Assembly: GCF_009664835.1 (NCBI RefSeq)
Contig: NZ_CP045929.1
Coordinates: 4,588,001 to 4,652,000 of the forward strand
Origin: Allosaccharopolyspora coralli
GTDB lineage: Bacteria; Actinomycetota; Actinomycetes; Mycobacteriales; Pseudonocardiaceae
Length of the DNA: 64,000 nt
Direction: 5' to 3'
Under the pieces are notes generated by a model, which worked only from the letters and a program-made list of their open reading frames with translations, did not search any database and had not been told where the DNA came from. The translations under genes were made by a program, and so were the position numbers. Position 1 is the stretch's first letter, and each line of letters starts with the position of its first letter. Below are positions 52,333-62,463 of this stretch, piece after piece.

Positions 52333-53765
52333 TAGAGAATCGGGGACGGGGTGTAGGCGGCGGCTTCGGGGTAGCGGCCGGTGAGCTTGTCGATCTCGGC
52401 GACCACGGTGGCCACCTGGCTCGCCGCCGCGCCGGTGAAGTCGAGCCGGTCGGCGAGTAGTTCGTCCAGCTGTTCGCGTTCCAGCGGCAAGCGCGAGTCG
52501 GCGGCGAGCCGGTCGAGCAGGTCGTTGCGTTCGATGCCCTGCTCGCGCATGTCGAGGGCCACGGCGACGGCGTTCTCCTTGATCGCCTCGTGGGCGGTCT
52601 CGCGACCCACGCCCGCACGCACGGCGGCCATGAGGACCTTCGTCGTCGCGAGGAACGGCAGGTACCGGTCCAGCTCGCGCGAGACGACGGCGGGGAACGC
52701 GCCGAACTCGTCGAGCACGGTCAGGAACGTCTCCAGCAGGCCGTCGAAGGCGAAGAACGCGTCCGGCAGCGCCACGCGTCGCACCACCGAGCACGAGACG
52801 TCGCCTTCGTTCCACTGGTCGCCCGCCAGTTCGCCGACCATCGACACGTACCCGCGCACGATCACCGCGAGTCCGTTGACGCGTTCGCAGGAGCGGGTGT
52901 TCATCTTGTGCGGCATCGCGCTGGAACCGACCTGACCGGGCTTGAATCCCTCGGTGACCAGCTCGTGCCCTGCCATCAGCCGCACCGTGGTCGCCACGTT
53001 CGACGGCGCGGCGGCCAGCTGCGCGAGCGTGGTGAGCACGTCGAAGTCCAGCGAGCGCGGGTACACCTGGCCGACGCTGGTGAGCACGCGCTGGAACCCG
53101 AGGTGGCTCGCGACGCGCTCTTCGAGCTCGGAGAGCTTCGCCGCGTCACCGCCGAGCAGGTCCAGCGCGTCCTGCGCGGTGCCGACCGGGCCCTTGATAC
53201 CGCGGAGCGGGTAACGCTCCAGCAGGTCTTCGAGCCGCTGGAACGCGACGAGGAGCTCGTCGGCGGCGGTCGCGAACCGCTTGCCGAGGGTGGTCGCCTG
53301 GGCGGCGACGTTGTGCGACCGGCCCGCCATCACCAGCTCGGAGTTCTGGGCGGCGAGCGTGCCGAGCCGGGAGAGCACGGCGACCGCCCGGTCGCGCACG
53401 TGCTCGAGGCTTCGCCGGACCTGCAACTGTTCGACGTTCTCGGTGAGGTCGCGTGAGGTCATGCCCTTGTGCACGTGCTCGTGCCCGGCGAGGGCGTTGA
53501 ACTCCTCGATGCGCGCCTTCACGTCGTGACGGGTCTGGCGTTCCCGCTCCCCGATGGAGTCGAGGTCGACCTGCTCCACGACCCGCTCGTAGTCGGCGAG
53601 CGCCTGCTCCGGCACCTCGATCCCGAGGTCGGCCTGGGCGCGCAGGACGGCGAGCCACAGCCTGCGTTCCAGGACGACTTTGTGCCGCGGTGACCACAGC
53701 TCGACCAGCTCGGGCGAGGCGTAGCGGGCGGCGAGGACGTTGGGAAGGCTGGGCTTGTCCGTCAC
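52332..53765 (-). CDS. purB: adenylosuccinate lyase
   Basis: Two fumarate-releasing steps in purine synthesis. It has 477 residues from GTG 53765 ([20 protein letters not shown]). The signature loop [19 protein letters not shown] is present, with [11 protein letters not shown] and [18 protein letters not shown]. The reading frame stays open far upstream, but that extension is the antisense of the ABC gene and not coding. The gene's stop merges with a repeat B hairpin. Confidence 0.96.
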   Translation of the reverse strand: MTDKPSLPNVLAARYASPELVELWSPRHKVVLERRLWLAVLRAQADLGIEVPEQALADYERVVEQVDLDSIGERERQTRHDVKARIEEFNALAGHEHVHKGMTSRDLTENVEQLQVRRSLEHVRDRAVAVLSRLGTLAAQNSELVMAGRSHNVAAQATTLGKRFATAADELLVAFQRLEDLLERYPLRGIKGPVGTAQDALDLLGGDAAKLSELEERVASHLGFQRVLTSVGQVYPRSLDFDVLTTLAQLAAAPSNVATTVRLMAGHELVTEGFKPGQVGSSAMPHKMNTRSCERVNGLAVIVRGYVSMVGELAGDQWNEGDVSCSVVRRVALPDAFFAFDGLLETFLTVLDEFGAFPAVVSRELDRYLPFLATTKVLMAAVRAGVGRETAHEAIKENAVAVALDMREQGIERNDLLDRLAADSRLPLEREQLDELLADRLDFTGAAASQVATVVAEIDKLTGRYPEAAAYTPSPIL

Positions 53766-53833
53766 GAACACGCAGGATACGTGGCGTGCGAGGACGCGAC
53801 GTCGCCACCAGGCACGCGACGACCTCCGTTGGC

Positions 53834-53855
53834 GGCAAATTCGCGCGAGTTTGCC
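53834..53855. repeat. repeat A palindrome core without DnaA-like boxes
   Basis: GGCAAATTCGCGCGAGTTTGCC is the 22-bp centre of the repeat A palindrome, with one asymmetry as in the 22045 copy. The flanks and TGTCCACA boxes are missing. It lies between the divergent purB and ABC transporter genes. Confidence 0.65.
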
Positions 53856-54017
53856 ATCACCAGCTCCGTGACCAGGGGGAACGTCGGAGGTCGCCACGAC
53901 TGGGTGAAAGCGATCATGGTTGGGTGCGGCAGTGTCGTGGCGGTCGGGGACGACGCGTGGCTGGGCGGGGAAAACCGGTCGCCGGGTTCCAGCGGACGAG
54001 GCTATTTTCGGGTTGCC

Positions 54018-55649
54018 ATGACCACCGAGGCGCGCAGCAGTTCTCCGCACGAGGCCGTGGACTCGCGGAGTCCGTCGCGGTACCTGTGGTCGGTGCTGCG
54101 GCAGCGGCCCCGACTGCTCACCTTGGCCGCCGTGGCGGGTGCGGTGAACATGATCGCCGCAGCGGTGCTGCCGCTGGTCATCGGCCGTGCCGTCGACACC
54201 GGAATCGCCGCGGGCGCCACTGCCGTGCTGCTCGGCTGGGTCGCTGTCGTCCTTGTGCTCGGTCTGCTGCAAGCGGCCGGAATGGGCGCCCTCGAATGGG
54301 CCGAGCACACGTTGTGGCTGCACGGCACCTCCACGACCCAGCGGGTCGTCGCCCGGCACATCACCGGGCTCGGGTTCGCCCTGTCCCGTGAGGTGCGCAC
54401 CGGCGAGGCCGTGGCGATCAGCTCGACCGACTCGTACCGGATCGGCAACCTCTACGAGAATCTCGGACGCCTGATCGGTTCCGTTCTCGCCTTCCTCGTG
54501 GCGGCCGTGATCGTGCTGAGCATGTCGCCGACGCTGGGGCTCGTCGTGCTCGTCGGGGTGCCGCTCGCGGTCGCCGGAATCGGGCCGTTGCTGCCGGTGC
54601 TGCAACGCCGTGAAGAGGTTCAGCGGGAGCGGATCTCCGAACTCAACGCGCAGGCAGGCGACATCGCGACCGGGTTGCGGATCCTGCGCGGTATCGGTGG
54701 CGAGCACCGGTTCCACGCGCGGTTCACCGCGTCCAGCCGCCGAGCCCGCGAGGCCGGAATCGCCGCAGGGCGGGTCGAAGCGTGGCTGGCGGCCTCGGAA
54801 ATCCTGCTCCCCGGCCTGGTCACCGTCGCCGTGACGTGGCTCGGGGCGCGCCTGGCGCTGGCGGGCACGATCACCGTCGGCGAGCTGATCGCCTTCTACG
54901 GCATCTCGGCGTTCCTGGTGATCCCGGTCCGCACCGCGACCGAGGCACTGGACGCCCTCAGCCAGGCCCTCGTCGCGGCGGGCCGAGTGACGTCAGTGCT
55001 CGCACTGCGACCGGCACCACCCGCACCCGAACGTCCGCGACCACTGCCGCCCGGACCGCTCGGGCTGCACGATCCCGCGACCGGACTCACCGCCCGGGCG
55101 GGCGTGCTCACGGTGATCGACGCCGGGAACCGGATCGACGCCCTCGCTCAACGCCTCGCGCATCACGCCGAGTCCGACATGCCGGTCACCGCCGCCGGGC
55201 CGGCGGATCCGGCGGTACCGCTGAACGCTGTGGAACCGGACGAACTGCGGCGACGCGTGGTGCTGGCGCACAACGAGGACGTGCTGTTCACGGGGTACTA
55301 CCGCGACGCGCTCGACCTCGGATCCACTGTGGATCTCGGTGCCGCGCTGCACGCGGCTGACGCGGACGACGCCGTCGACGCGCTCGACGGCGGCGTGATC
55401 GACGAGCGGGGACGGTCGCTGTCCGGTGGGCAGCGCCAACGACTGGTGCTGGCCCGGGCCTTGACCACCGATGCCGACGTGCTCGTGCTCGACGAACCGA
55501 CCTCCGCCGTCGACGCGCACACCGAGTCCCGCATCGTCGAACGCGTCCGGGCACTGCGCGCCGGACGCACCACGGTCGTGCTCACCCAGAGTCCACTGTG
55601 GAAGGCAGCGGCCGACGAAACACACACGGTCGAGGGGAGCCCGGCATGA
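54018..55649 (+). CDS. ABC exporter half A, ATPase with lost Walker A
   Basis: A 543-residue fusion of six membrane helices (about 20-310) and an ATPase domain. The signature [15 protein letters not shown] and Walker [14 protein letters not shown] are perfect. The Walker A region is degraded: the site reads [20 protein letters not shown] with no GKS/T, and the switch histidine is replaced ([12 protein letters not shown]). It can bind the partner's ATP through its signature but not its own. ATG 54018; the stop overlaps half B by 4 bp. Likely a heterodimeric multidrug-type or lipid exporter. Confidence 0.88.
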   Translation: MTTEARSSSPHEAVDSRSPSRYLWSVLRQRPRLLTLAAVAGAVNMIAAAVLPLVIGRAVDTGIAAGATAVLLGWVAVVLVLGLLQAAGMGALEWAEHTLWLHGTSTTQRVVARHITGLGFALSREVRTGEAVAISSTDSYRIGNLYENLGRLIGSVLAFLVAAVIVLSMSPTLGLVVLVGVPLAVAGIGPLLPVLQRREEVQRERISELNAQAGDIATGLRILRGIGGEHRFHARFTASSRRAREAGIAAGRVEAWLAASEILLPGLVTVAVTWLGARLALAGTITVGELIAFYGISAFLVIPVRTATEALDALSQALVAAGRVTSVLALRPAPPAPERPRPLPPGPLGLHDPATGLTARAGVLTVIDAGNRIDALAQRLAHHAESDMPVTAAGPADPAVPLNAVEPDELRRRVVLAHNEDVLFTGYYRDALDLGSTVDLGAALHAADADDAVDALDGGVIDERGRSLSGGQRQRLVLARALTTDADVLVLDEPTSAVDAHTESRIVERVRALRAGRTTVVLTQSPLWKAAADETHTVEGSPA

Positions 55650-57403
55650 ATCGGCTTCCACAGGCCGACGGCGGGATGATCCGGCGCTGGGCGGGCGAGT
55701 CCGTCCGCCGCGACCGGCACCGCTTCGGCGCGACCATCGTGCTCTACCTGCTCACCACGGGACTCGGCCTGGTCGGCCCGCAGGTGCTCGGCGCTCTCGT
55801 CGACGCCGTCGAATCGGGAGCAGGCGCCGGACGAGTCGACCTCCTCGGCGCGGTGTTCCTCGTCGTGCTCCTCGCGCAGGCCTTGATCATGCGCTCGGCG
55901 CGGGACCAGGCAACCCGGTTCGGCCAGGCCGTCCTCTCCCATACCCGGGAGAGCTTCGTCGCCCACGTTCTCCGGCTCCCGGTGAGCACCGTCGAAGCAG
56001 CGGGCACCGGTGACCTGCTCAGCCGAGCCACCACCGACGTCGATCGGCTCGACGACACGGTCCGCAACGGCGCTCCCGAAGTCACCGCCGCCACCGTCAC
56101 GCTCGTGCTCACCGCCGTCGCCATGATCGTCACCGCGCCGGTGGTCGCGAGCGGGATGCTCGTGGGCGTCGTGCTCACCGTCGCGAGCGTGCGCTGGTAC
56201 CAGCGGCGAGTCGGACCCGTGCTCCGCGACATCCTCGGTGCCTGGGCGGACGTCGGAGCCGTCACGCACGAAACGGTCGAGGGTGCGCGCACGATCTCCT
56301 CGCTGCGGCTGCGCGACCGGCGCGTCCACAGCAACGACACCGCCGTCTCCCACGCCGAGGCCCACGAGCACCGGCACCGGGCACTGCTGATCCGGCTGTT
56401 ACCGAGTATGGAACTGGCCTACGTACTGCCCATCGCGGCGGTGCTGCTCGTCGGAGCGTTCGCCTACGACGCCGGACTGGCGGGCATCGGCACCCTCGCC
56501 ACGGTCGTCCTCTACGCGCAGGCCATGTCGAGCCCCATCGACGAACTGCTCATGTGGTTCGAAGAGTTCCAGGTCGGCGCCTCCGCACTGCGCCGCGTGC
56601 TCGGAGTCGGCGCGGCCCCGGCGGCCGGACGCACGATCGGAGAGTCCGGCGCCTCCGACGGCGACGGCGTGCATCTGCGGGACGTGCGGTTCTCGTACCG
56701 GGAAGGTGTCGAAGTGGTGCACGGTGTCGACCTCGACGTGGCGCGCGGCGAGCGGCTCGTCGTCGTCGGGCCGTCGGGCGCGGGCAAGTCCACGCTGGCC
56801 CGGCTCGTCGCAGGCATCAGCACCCCCGATTCCGGCTCCGTCGTCGTCGGCGGGACCGAGATCACCGACCGGACTCCCGAGCAGGCCCGGCGTGAGGTCG
56901 TGCTGCTCACCCAGGAGCACCACGTGTTCGCCTGCTCGCTGCGCGAGAACCTGTTGCTCACCGAGTGGGAACACACCGACGACGACGTCCTCGAGGCGCT
57001 ACGGATCGTGGGAGCACTGGGCTGGGCCGACGCGTTGCCGGACGGCCTCGGCACCGTGCTCGGCTCGGGCGGACACCCCGTCCCGCCCGCCGTCGCGCAG
57101 CAGCTCGCGCTCGCCAGGGTGGTGCTCGCCGATCCCCACACGATCGTCCTCGACGAGGCGACCTCGCTGGTCGACAACGCGACCTCTCGCGGCTTGGAGC
57201 ACTCCCTCGCCGCCGCACTGCACGGACGCACCGTCCTGGTCATCGCGCACCGGCTGCACGCGGCACGGGGCGCCGACCGGGTCGCCGTCGTCGAGGACGG
57301 ACGCATCACCGAACTCGGCACCCACCACGACCTCATCGCCTCCGGCGGCTCTTACGCGCGGCTGCACCGGAGAGCATCCGCAACCGCCGACACGCCCCGG
57401 TGA
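55646..57403 (+). CDS. ABC exporter half B, ATPase with degenerate signature
   Basis: A 585-residue transmembrane-ATPase fusion. Walker [17 protein letters not shown], Walker [14 protein letters not shown] and switch His ([11 protein letters not shown]) are intact. The signature is not LSGGQ: the region reads [20 protein letters not shown]. It complements half A, so the heterodimer should keep one good composite ATP site and one dead one. The start overlaps the half A stop by 4 bp. A TetR gene is convergent downstream. Confidence 0.9.
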   Translation: MNRLPQADGGMIRRWAGESVRRDRHRFGATIVLYLLTTGLGLVGPQVLGALVDAVESGAGAGRVDLLGAVFLVVLLAQALIMRSARDQATRFGQAVLSHTRESFVAHVLRLPVSTVEAAGTGDLLSRATTDVDRLDDTVRNGAPEVTAATVTLVLTAVAMIVTAPVVASGMLVGVVLTVASVRWYQRRVGPVLRDILGAWADVGAVTHETVEGARTISSLRLRDRRVHSNDTAVSHAEAHEHRHRALLIRLLPSMELAYVLPIAAVLLVGAFAYDAGLAGIGTLATVVLYAQAMSSPIDELLMWFEEFQVGASALRRVLGVGAAPAAGRTIGESGASDGDGVHLRDVRFSYREGVEVVHGVDLDVARGERLVVVGPSGAGKSTLARLVAGISTPDSGSVVVGGTEITDRTPEQARREVVLLTQEHHVFACSLRENLLLTEWEHTDDDVLEALRIVGALGWADALPDGLGTVLGSGGHPVPPAVAQQLALARVVLADPHTIVLDEATSLVDNATSRGLEHSLAAALHGRTVLVIAHRLHAARGADRVAVVEDGRITELGTHHDLIASGGSYARLHRRASATADTPR

Positions 57404-57458
57404 TCAGCCGGACGCTCCGGGCCACGAGGTGAGGTTCCGCCACCGAAGCACCCACAGA

Positions 57459-58055
57459 TCACTCCGCGCACCCTCTGAGCCGGGAACGCAACAGACGACG
57501 GGCGACCGCACGGGGATCCGGGTCGCTGCCGATCAGCGCGTTGACCACCGCACCGTCGACCAGTGCGACGATCTCGAACAGCCGCTCACCGTCCACCGGC
57601 ATCCCACACCGGTCGAAAATCTCCGCGAGCAGCGCGTTCAGCTCGTCGCCCATCTCGCGCATCAACGGAGCCAGGTACGGCCGTCGCGGCGACCCGACGA
57701 GCCGCTCGTAGCGCAGCAGCACCGACTCCGGGCCGCCGTGCCGCGACCGGTGCCCCAGCAGCAGGTCGAGCACCAGCTCGACGACCTCGTCCACCCCGTG
57801 CGGCCCCGCCGACAGCTGCGCGAGCCGCTCACGTCCCTCCGCGAGCTCCTGCCTGCCGGCGAACTCCACGGCCGCCGCGGTCAACTCGTCCAGCGAATCG
57901 AAGTAGTACGTCGTCGACGCCAACGGCAGTCCGGCGCGTTCGGCCACGGCGCGGTGCCGGATCGCGTCCAAGCCGCTCTCCACGAGTAGTTCCGCCGCTG
58001 CCACGACCAGCGCTTGCCTGCGCCGCTCCCCCTTCGGCGTGCTGGCAGCGGTCAT
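57459..58055 (-). CDS. TetR-family regulator, convergent with the ABC exporter
   Basis: A 198-residue TetR protein. The HTH includes DAIRHRAVAERAGLPLASTT followed by YYFDSLDELTAAAVEF. It is convergent with the ABC exporter genes and is a natural candidate to repress them, though the promoter is 4 kb away. The start at ATG 58055 abuts an inverted repeat D copy. Confidence 0.87.
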   Translation of the reverse strand: MTAASTPKGERRRQALVVAAAELLVESGLDAIRHRAVAERAGLPLASTTYYFDSLDELTAAAVEFAGRQELAEGRERLAQLSAGPHGVDEVVELVLDLLLGHRSRHGGPESVLLRYERLVGSPRRPYLAPLMREMGDELNALLAEIFDRCGMPVDGERLFEIVALVDGAVVNALIGSDPDPRAVARRLLRSRLRGCAE

Positions 58056-58077
58056 CTTCGGCTCCTCAGGCGAATTC

Positions 58078-58205
58078 TTGAACTTGGGTGGCTGGTCCGG
58101 TACCGCCGCCCGGAGCCCCTCCCCCTGCCGAGGCCGGTCACTCGCGAGGCGTGCCCTACGGCACAAAAGCCAGTTCCCAAATGCCCGCTCAGGGAACAGG
58201 GCGGG
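58078..58205. repeat. repeat D, copy 4 (inverted, short)
   Basis: On the minus strand it reads GGGCATTTGGGAACTGGC, then GTGCCGTAGGGCACGCC, GTGACCGGCC, and GGCGGCGGTACCGGACCA to the end CCCAAGTTC. It is the same layout as copy 1 but lacks the middle block. It lies upstream of the TetR start, unlike the other copies at gene 3' ends. Confidence 0.7.
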
Positions 58206-58254
58206 ACCCGCAGACTACGGGGGCGTGCGCGCGCACGCCGCCGACCGTGACGGA

Positions 58255-58893
58255 TCAGAACCGGGCCGCCAGCGCCTCCGCCACCTCCGGCAACCGATCG
58301 GCCTCCGGCGCCACCGCACCGCTCTGCGGACTGCTGACCACCGTGAGCACCTTGCCACTGCCGGTCCGCTGCACGATCTTCACCGAGCCGTCCGGGCGAT
58401 CGGTGGTCCCGAACTGCTCGGAGACCGCCGAGGCGGGAGCCACCGTAGCGCTCAACCGGCCCTGCCCCAGCAGGAACGCCGCACCCCGGGCGCCGTCCGG
58501 GCACTCCGTCACCTCGATCGGAGCCGTGTTCGACGCCGCGGGCACCTGCTCGACCACGGCCTCGGCGAGCTGCTGATCCGGTGCCGGACATCCGTCCCCG
58601 CCCGGCAACGACATCGGACCTTGCCGGAAGTCCGGGGCCGACGTGGTCGACGGCGGAGGTGGCAACGCGACCGGCTCGCCCGCGCCACCGGAGGACCCGC
58701 CGAACAGGCCCGTACCGAACCCGACCCCGACGACGAGCACCCCGGCAGCGACGACCGTCCCTCCGACGGCGGCCGTCCGCCGCTGCGCCGTCACGCGGCG
58801 CGATCCGCGCCGCACGTCCTCCGTGTCGAACGACGGCGGCGGGGTCGGACCGGGGACCTCCCGGAACAGATCCCCGAGCTCGCGCTCGTCCAC
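58255..58893 (-). CDS. single-pass membrane protein linked to the sigma factor
   Basis: A 212-residue protein with one membrane helix (about 42-64), a short cytoplasmic N-terminus (MDERELGDLFREVPG) and a Pro/Ser-rich extracytoplasmic part with two cysteines (GDGCPAPDQQ, VTECPDG). It follows the SigE-family gene by 15 bp. This is the layout of the anti-sigma or sigma-linked membrane proteins of actinomycete SigE clusters. No zinc anti-sigma HxxxCxxC motif is visible, so its control role is inferred from context. Confidence 0.7.
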   Translation of the reverse strand: MDERELGDLFREVPGPTPPPSFDTEDVRRGSRRVTAQRRTAAVGGTVVAAGVLVVGVGFGTGLFGGSSGGAGEPVALPPPPSTTSAPDFRQGPMSLPGGDGCPAPDQQLAEAVVEQVPAASNTAPIEVTECPDGARGAAFLLGQGRLSATVAPASAVSEQFGTTDRPDGSVKIVQRTGSGKVLTVVSSPQSGAVAPEADRLPEVAEALAARF

Positions 58894-58908
58894 CTCACAC
58901 CTCTCTCG

Positions 58909-59457
58909 TCACAACGCCGAACGCAGGTCGCCGAGCTCGTCGCCGAGCACCGCCCGCAACGCGTCGAGTCCCCGAGCCGACTGGCTCTTGACGTTGCCCT
59001 CACTACACTTGAGCACCTCGGCGACACCCGCCACGTCCAGGCCCTCGAAGTAGCGCAGGACCAGGACGGTGCGTTGCTTCGCCGGCACCTGCTGCAACGC
59101 GGCCAACAGCGTCTGCCTGGTGGCCACCGTGTTGCCGAGACTCGGCGCCGACTCCGCCTCGTCCGGCAGGACCTCGGTGGAGTGCTCCCGGCGCCACGGT
59201 CTGCGTGACTCGTCGATGACGGCCCGACTCAGGGTGCGCCGCACGTAGGCGTCCAGCGCGCCCTTGTCCGTGACCTTGCGCCAGCGGCGATGCAGGGCGA
59301 TGAACGCGGTCTGCGCGAGATCGTCAGCGCGGTGCCAGTCACCGCACATCATGTACGCCATCCGACGCACCGCCTCTCGCCGAGCCGCGAAGTACTCCGC
59401 GAACTCCTGCTCCTCGTGCTGGTCCACGCGGAACTCTCCGCTCGTTCGTGCTGTCAC
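58909..59457 (-). CDS. SigE-family ECF RNA polymerase sigma factor
   Basis: A 182-residue ECF sigma factor of the actinobacterial SigE family. Region 2 includes YFAARREAVRRMAYMMCGDW and DDLAQTAFIALHRRW; region 4 includes VPAKQRTVLVLRYFEGLDVA and LKCSEGNVKSQSARGL. GTG 59457 is the longest start; GTG at residue 11 is possible. It is followed by a membrane protein that may control it. Confidence 0.9.
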   Translation of the reverse strand: MTARTSGEFRVDQHEEQEFAEYFAARREAVRRMAYMMCGDWHRADDLAQTAFIALHRRWRKVTDKGALDAYVRRTLSRAVIDESRRPWRREHSTEVLPDEAESAPSLGNTVATRQTLLAALQQVPAKQRTVLVLRYFEGLDVAGVAEVLKCSEGNVKSQSARGLDALRAVLGDELGDLRSAL

Positions 59458-59710
59458 GTGCTGGACGGGACGTCCACGTCACCAGGTTGCACGGCGAGCC
59501 GAACGCGACATACATCACCCCCCTGGCGCAGCACGCCCCGCCGCAACGCGGCCCCCGGCTGCGTCCGTTCGGGTGAAGATCACGGCTGCGACACGACGCC
59601 GTTGACCTCGCCGTGACGAGGTCAACGCCCTGCGCCGAGCCGTCCCCACAGCCGGGACCGTCGAACCGGCCCGTTGCTCCGCCCCCTGGTCCGTGTGGTG
59701 TGATCGGTTC

Positions 59711-60733
59711 GTGACCAAACCGGCGCCGATCGACCTCCGATCCGACACGGTCACACGTCCCGACGACCGAATGACCGCCGCCATGGCGTCGGCGGAGGTC
59801 GGCGACGACGTGCTCGACCACGACCCGACCATGCGTGCCCTGGAGGACCGGCTCGCGGAGATACTCGGCGCCGATGCCGCGCTGTGGGTGCCCAGCGGCA
59901 CGATGGGAAACCTCGTCGCTCTCTGCCTGCACCTGCATCGCGGCGACCAGTTCCTCGCGCCTCGCGGCGCGCACGTGCTGCACCACGAGCTCGGTTCCGC
60001 CGCGTGGCTCGCAGGCGGCATGCCCGAATCTCTCGACTGCGACGCCGGTCCCGGGCGCCCCACCGCCGACGCCGTGCGCGCGCACACCAGAGGCAGCAAC
60101 CGTTACGACGCGCTCCGTCCCGCGCTGCTCTGCCTGGAGAACACGCACAACTCGGCAGGCGGCACCGTCACACCTCCGCACGAGCACGCCCAGCTCGCGG
60201 CCGCCGCACGCGACGGAGGGTTGCGGGTGCACCTCGACGGAGCACGGATCTGGAACGCCTCCGTCACGCTCGGGGTGCCACCCGGTGCGCTCACGGTCGG
60301 CGCCGACTCCGTGCAGGTCTGCCTGAGCAAAGGGCTCGGCGCGCCCGTCGGCTCCGCCGTCGCGGGCAGCACGGAGTTCGTCGCGGAGGCGCGGCGGATG
60401 CGCAAGATGCTCGGTGGCGGCGTGCGTCAGGGCGGCGTGCTCGCGGCGGCGGGACTCATTGCCCTGGAGCGCGTCGACTCGCTCGCGGACGACCACGCGA
60501 ACGCGCTCCTGCTCGCCGACGGGCTCCGCGAACTCGGCTGGGACATGTCGACGCCGGAGACGAACATGACGCTCGCGTCCGTTCCGGACGTGGGGCTCAC
60601 CCTCGAACGGCTCCGGACGGCGGGAGTGCTCGCCGTCCCCATGCACGGCAAGATCCGATTCGTCACCCACCGGGACGCGGGCAAGAGCGACGTCGAGGAA
60701 GCCGTGCGCCGCATCGCCACCGCCGGGGTGTGA
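59711..60733 (+). CDS. ltaE: low-specificity L-threonine aldolase
   Basis: A 340-residue PLP enzyme that cleaves threonine/allo-threonine to glycine and acetaldehyde. Motifs are IDLRSDTVTRP, EVGDDVLDHDPTMRALED, LWVPSGTMGNLVAL, LHLDGARIWNA and the PLP lysine in VCLSKGLGAPVGS. GTG 59711 gives the conserved N-terminus; GTG 59693 adds six residues. A repeat D copy begins immediately after its stop. Confidence 0.92.
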   Translation: MTKPAPIDLRSDTVTRPDDRMTAAMASAEVGDDVLDHDPTMRALEDRLAEILGADAALWVPSGTMGNLVALCLHLHRGDQFLAPRGAHVLHHELGSAAWLAGGMPESLDCDAGPGRPTADAVRAHTRGSNRYDALRPALLCLENTHNSAGGTVTPPHEHAQLAAAARDGGLRVHLDGARIWNASVTLGVPPGALTVGADSVQVCLSKGLGAPVGSAVAGSTEFVAEARRMRKMLGGGVRQGGVLAAAGLIALERVDSLADDHANALLLADGLRELGWDMSTPETNMTLASVPDVGLTLERLRTAGVLAVPMHGKIRFVTHRDAGKSDVEEAVRRIATAGV

Positions 60734-60736
60734 GCG

Positions 60737-60897
60737 TGCAGTGGGGAATCGGCATGTGTGCCCGTAGGGCACGCTTCATACGTGACCAGCCGCGGCGCGG
60801 TGAGGGACTCCGGCCTGGTACTCACGAGGACCCGAACGCCGCGAGACAAGAACTGGGACGGGACCACCCACCCAAGTTCCACAATGCCCGCTGAGCG
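60737..60897. repeat. repeat D, copy 5
   Basis: The left end TGCAGTGGGGAATCGGC and right end CCCAAGTTCCACAATGCCCGC are inverted relatives of each other. Inside are GTGCCCGTAGGGCACG, CATACGTGACCAGCCGCGG and CGGGACCACCCACC. It fills exactly the space between the ltaE stop and the stop of the small membrane gene at 60898. Confidence 0.75.
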
Positions 60898-61071
60898 CTA
60901 CCTGAGTTCCTTGCGGTCCTCTCCCTTGTCCATCGCCCACCCGATCGCGGCGGTCGCGACGAACAGGACGCCGCCGATCACAGCGAGCCAGAACAGACCC
61001 TTGATGACCCAGCCGGCGACGGACAGCACCAGCCACAGTGCCAGCACACCGCCGATCACCTTCCACCACAT
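60898..61071 (-). CDS. 57-residue membrane protein
   Basis: A small protein with two adjacent hydrophobic segments (about 4-21 and 25-46) and a charged tail ending DKGEDRKELR. The start MWWKVIGGVLALW is clean. Small proteins of this kind are common and unnamed in actinobacteria. The stop abuts repeat D. The coding frame has strong G/C third positions. Confidence 0.75.
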   Translation of the reverse strand: MWWKVIGGVLALWLVLSVAGWVIKGLFWLAVIGGVLFVATAAIGWAMDKGEDRKELR

Positions 61072-61235
61072 GACGCCGCCCTCTTCTCTCGCCGTGCGAT
61101 CCTGTCTCCCAGGCTGCCAGACGCGGCGGCCCAGCGGGACGAATCCGGCACGATCTCAGGGCTGAACCAGGGTTCGCCTCCGGGGCCGCTGACATAGGCG
61201 GCTGATCGATTCGCGCGGGTGGTTCCGTAGCGGAG

Positions 61236-62402
61236 TCAGCCGAGCCAGCCCTGGAGACGAGCGAGCGCTTCGGACACGTCCTCGGTGGAACCGGCGAACG
61301 ACATCCGCACGAAGTGGTGGCCCTCGGCGGGGTCGAAGTCGACGCCCGGCACCACCGCCACCCCGGTGTCGTCGAGCAGCCGCGCACACCAGGCGAGTGC
61401 GTCGTCGGTCCATGCCGAGACGTCCGCGTAGGCATAGAACGCGCCGTCGGCAGGAGCGATGCGGTCCACGCCCAGGTCGGCCAACCCGGACAGCAGCAGC
61501 TCACGATTCGTCCGATACCGGTCGACGTGGCCCGACACCTCCGCGTACGCCGCGTCCGTGAACGCGCCCAGTGCTCCGTACTGCGACAACGCGGGAGGAC
61601 ACAGCGTGAAGTTCCCCGTCAACGAGTCGACGGCACGGCGCAGCCTCGGCGGCACCAGCATCCAGCCGAGCCGCCATCCCGTCATGGACCACAGCTTGGA
61701 GAAACTGTTCACCACGATCGACTCGCGTGAGAACTCCCACGCGGTGCTCAACGGGTCCCGGTAGCTGATGCCGTGGTAGATCTCGTCACTGATCAGCTGC
61801 ACGCCGCGCGACTCGCACCACACCGCGAGCTCGGAGAGCTCGCTCGAGGACAGCACAGTGCCGGTCGGGTTGGCCGGGCTCGCCAGGATCAACCCCTGCA
61901 CCGGCTCGTCGAGGTCCTCCAGCATCGCCACCGTCGGCTGGAACCGGGTCGAGGCGTCACACGGCAGCTCCACGACCTCGCAGCCGAGCGCGGCGAGGAT
62001 GTTGCGGTAGGCCGGATACCCCGGGCGAGCCAGCGCGACTCGATCACCCGCGTCGAACGCCGCGAGGAACGCGAGCAGGAACGCACCCGACGCTCCCGTG
62101 GTGACCACGACGTCCTCGGCCTCGACGGGGATGCCGTAGCTGCGGGTCGAGTGACCCGCGATCGCGCGGCGCAGGTCGTGGAGACCGAGCTGTTCGGTGT
62201 AGCCGAGCGGCTGGCGGCGCAACGCTTCGGTCGCCGCGTCCAGCACGGGCGTGGGCGCGGGTGTCGAGGGCTGACCGGCGGCCAGTGACACCACGTCACC
62301 GCGCGTGCGCTGACGTTCCGCCGCGCGGGTCAGCACCTCCATCACTTGGAACGGCGCCACGTCCGCGCGTCGGGCAACTGCGAGAGCGGTGGGATCGACC
62401 AT
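61236..62402 (-). CDS. class I/II PLP aminotransferase
   Basis: A 388-residue fold-type I aminotransferase. Motifs are LAAGQPSTPAPTPVLDAATE, TTGASGAFLLAF, ASPANPTGTVLSS, SDEIYHGISY and the PLP lysine in VNSFSKLWSMTGWRLGW. Substrate is uncertain; relatives act on aspartate, aromatic amino acids or succinyl-diaminopimelate. No operon partner. Confidence 0.88.
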   Translation of the reverse strand: MVDPTALAVARRADVAPFQVMEVLTRAAERQRTRGDVVSLAAGQPSTPAPTPVLDAATEALRRQPLGYTEQLGLHDLRRAIAGHSTRSYGIPVEAEDVVVTTGASGAFLLAFLAAFDAGDRVALARPGYPAYRNILAALGCEVVELPCDASTRFQPTVAMLEDLDEPVQGLILASPANPTGTVLSSSELSELAVWCESRGVQLISDEIYHGISYRDPLSTAWEFSRESIVVNSFSKLWSMTGWRLGWMLVPPRLRRAVDSLTGNFTLCPPALSQYGALGAFTDAAYAEVSGHVDRYRTNRELLLSGLADLGVDRIAPADGAFYAYADVSAWTDDALAWCARLLDDTGVAVVPGVDFDPAEGHHFVRMSFAGSTEDVSEALARLQGWLG

Positions 62403-62463
62403 GCGCCCATGATGCCGTGCGGCCCAGCGGCGGGAACCCGCAGGCCGTGGCGTCGTGAGTCGA

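Noticed and set aside
53766-54716. N-terminal extension of purB by 317 codons
   Set aside because: The normal PurB start is [11 protein letters not shown] at 53765; the extension lies opposite the ABC gene and the divergent promoter region.
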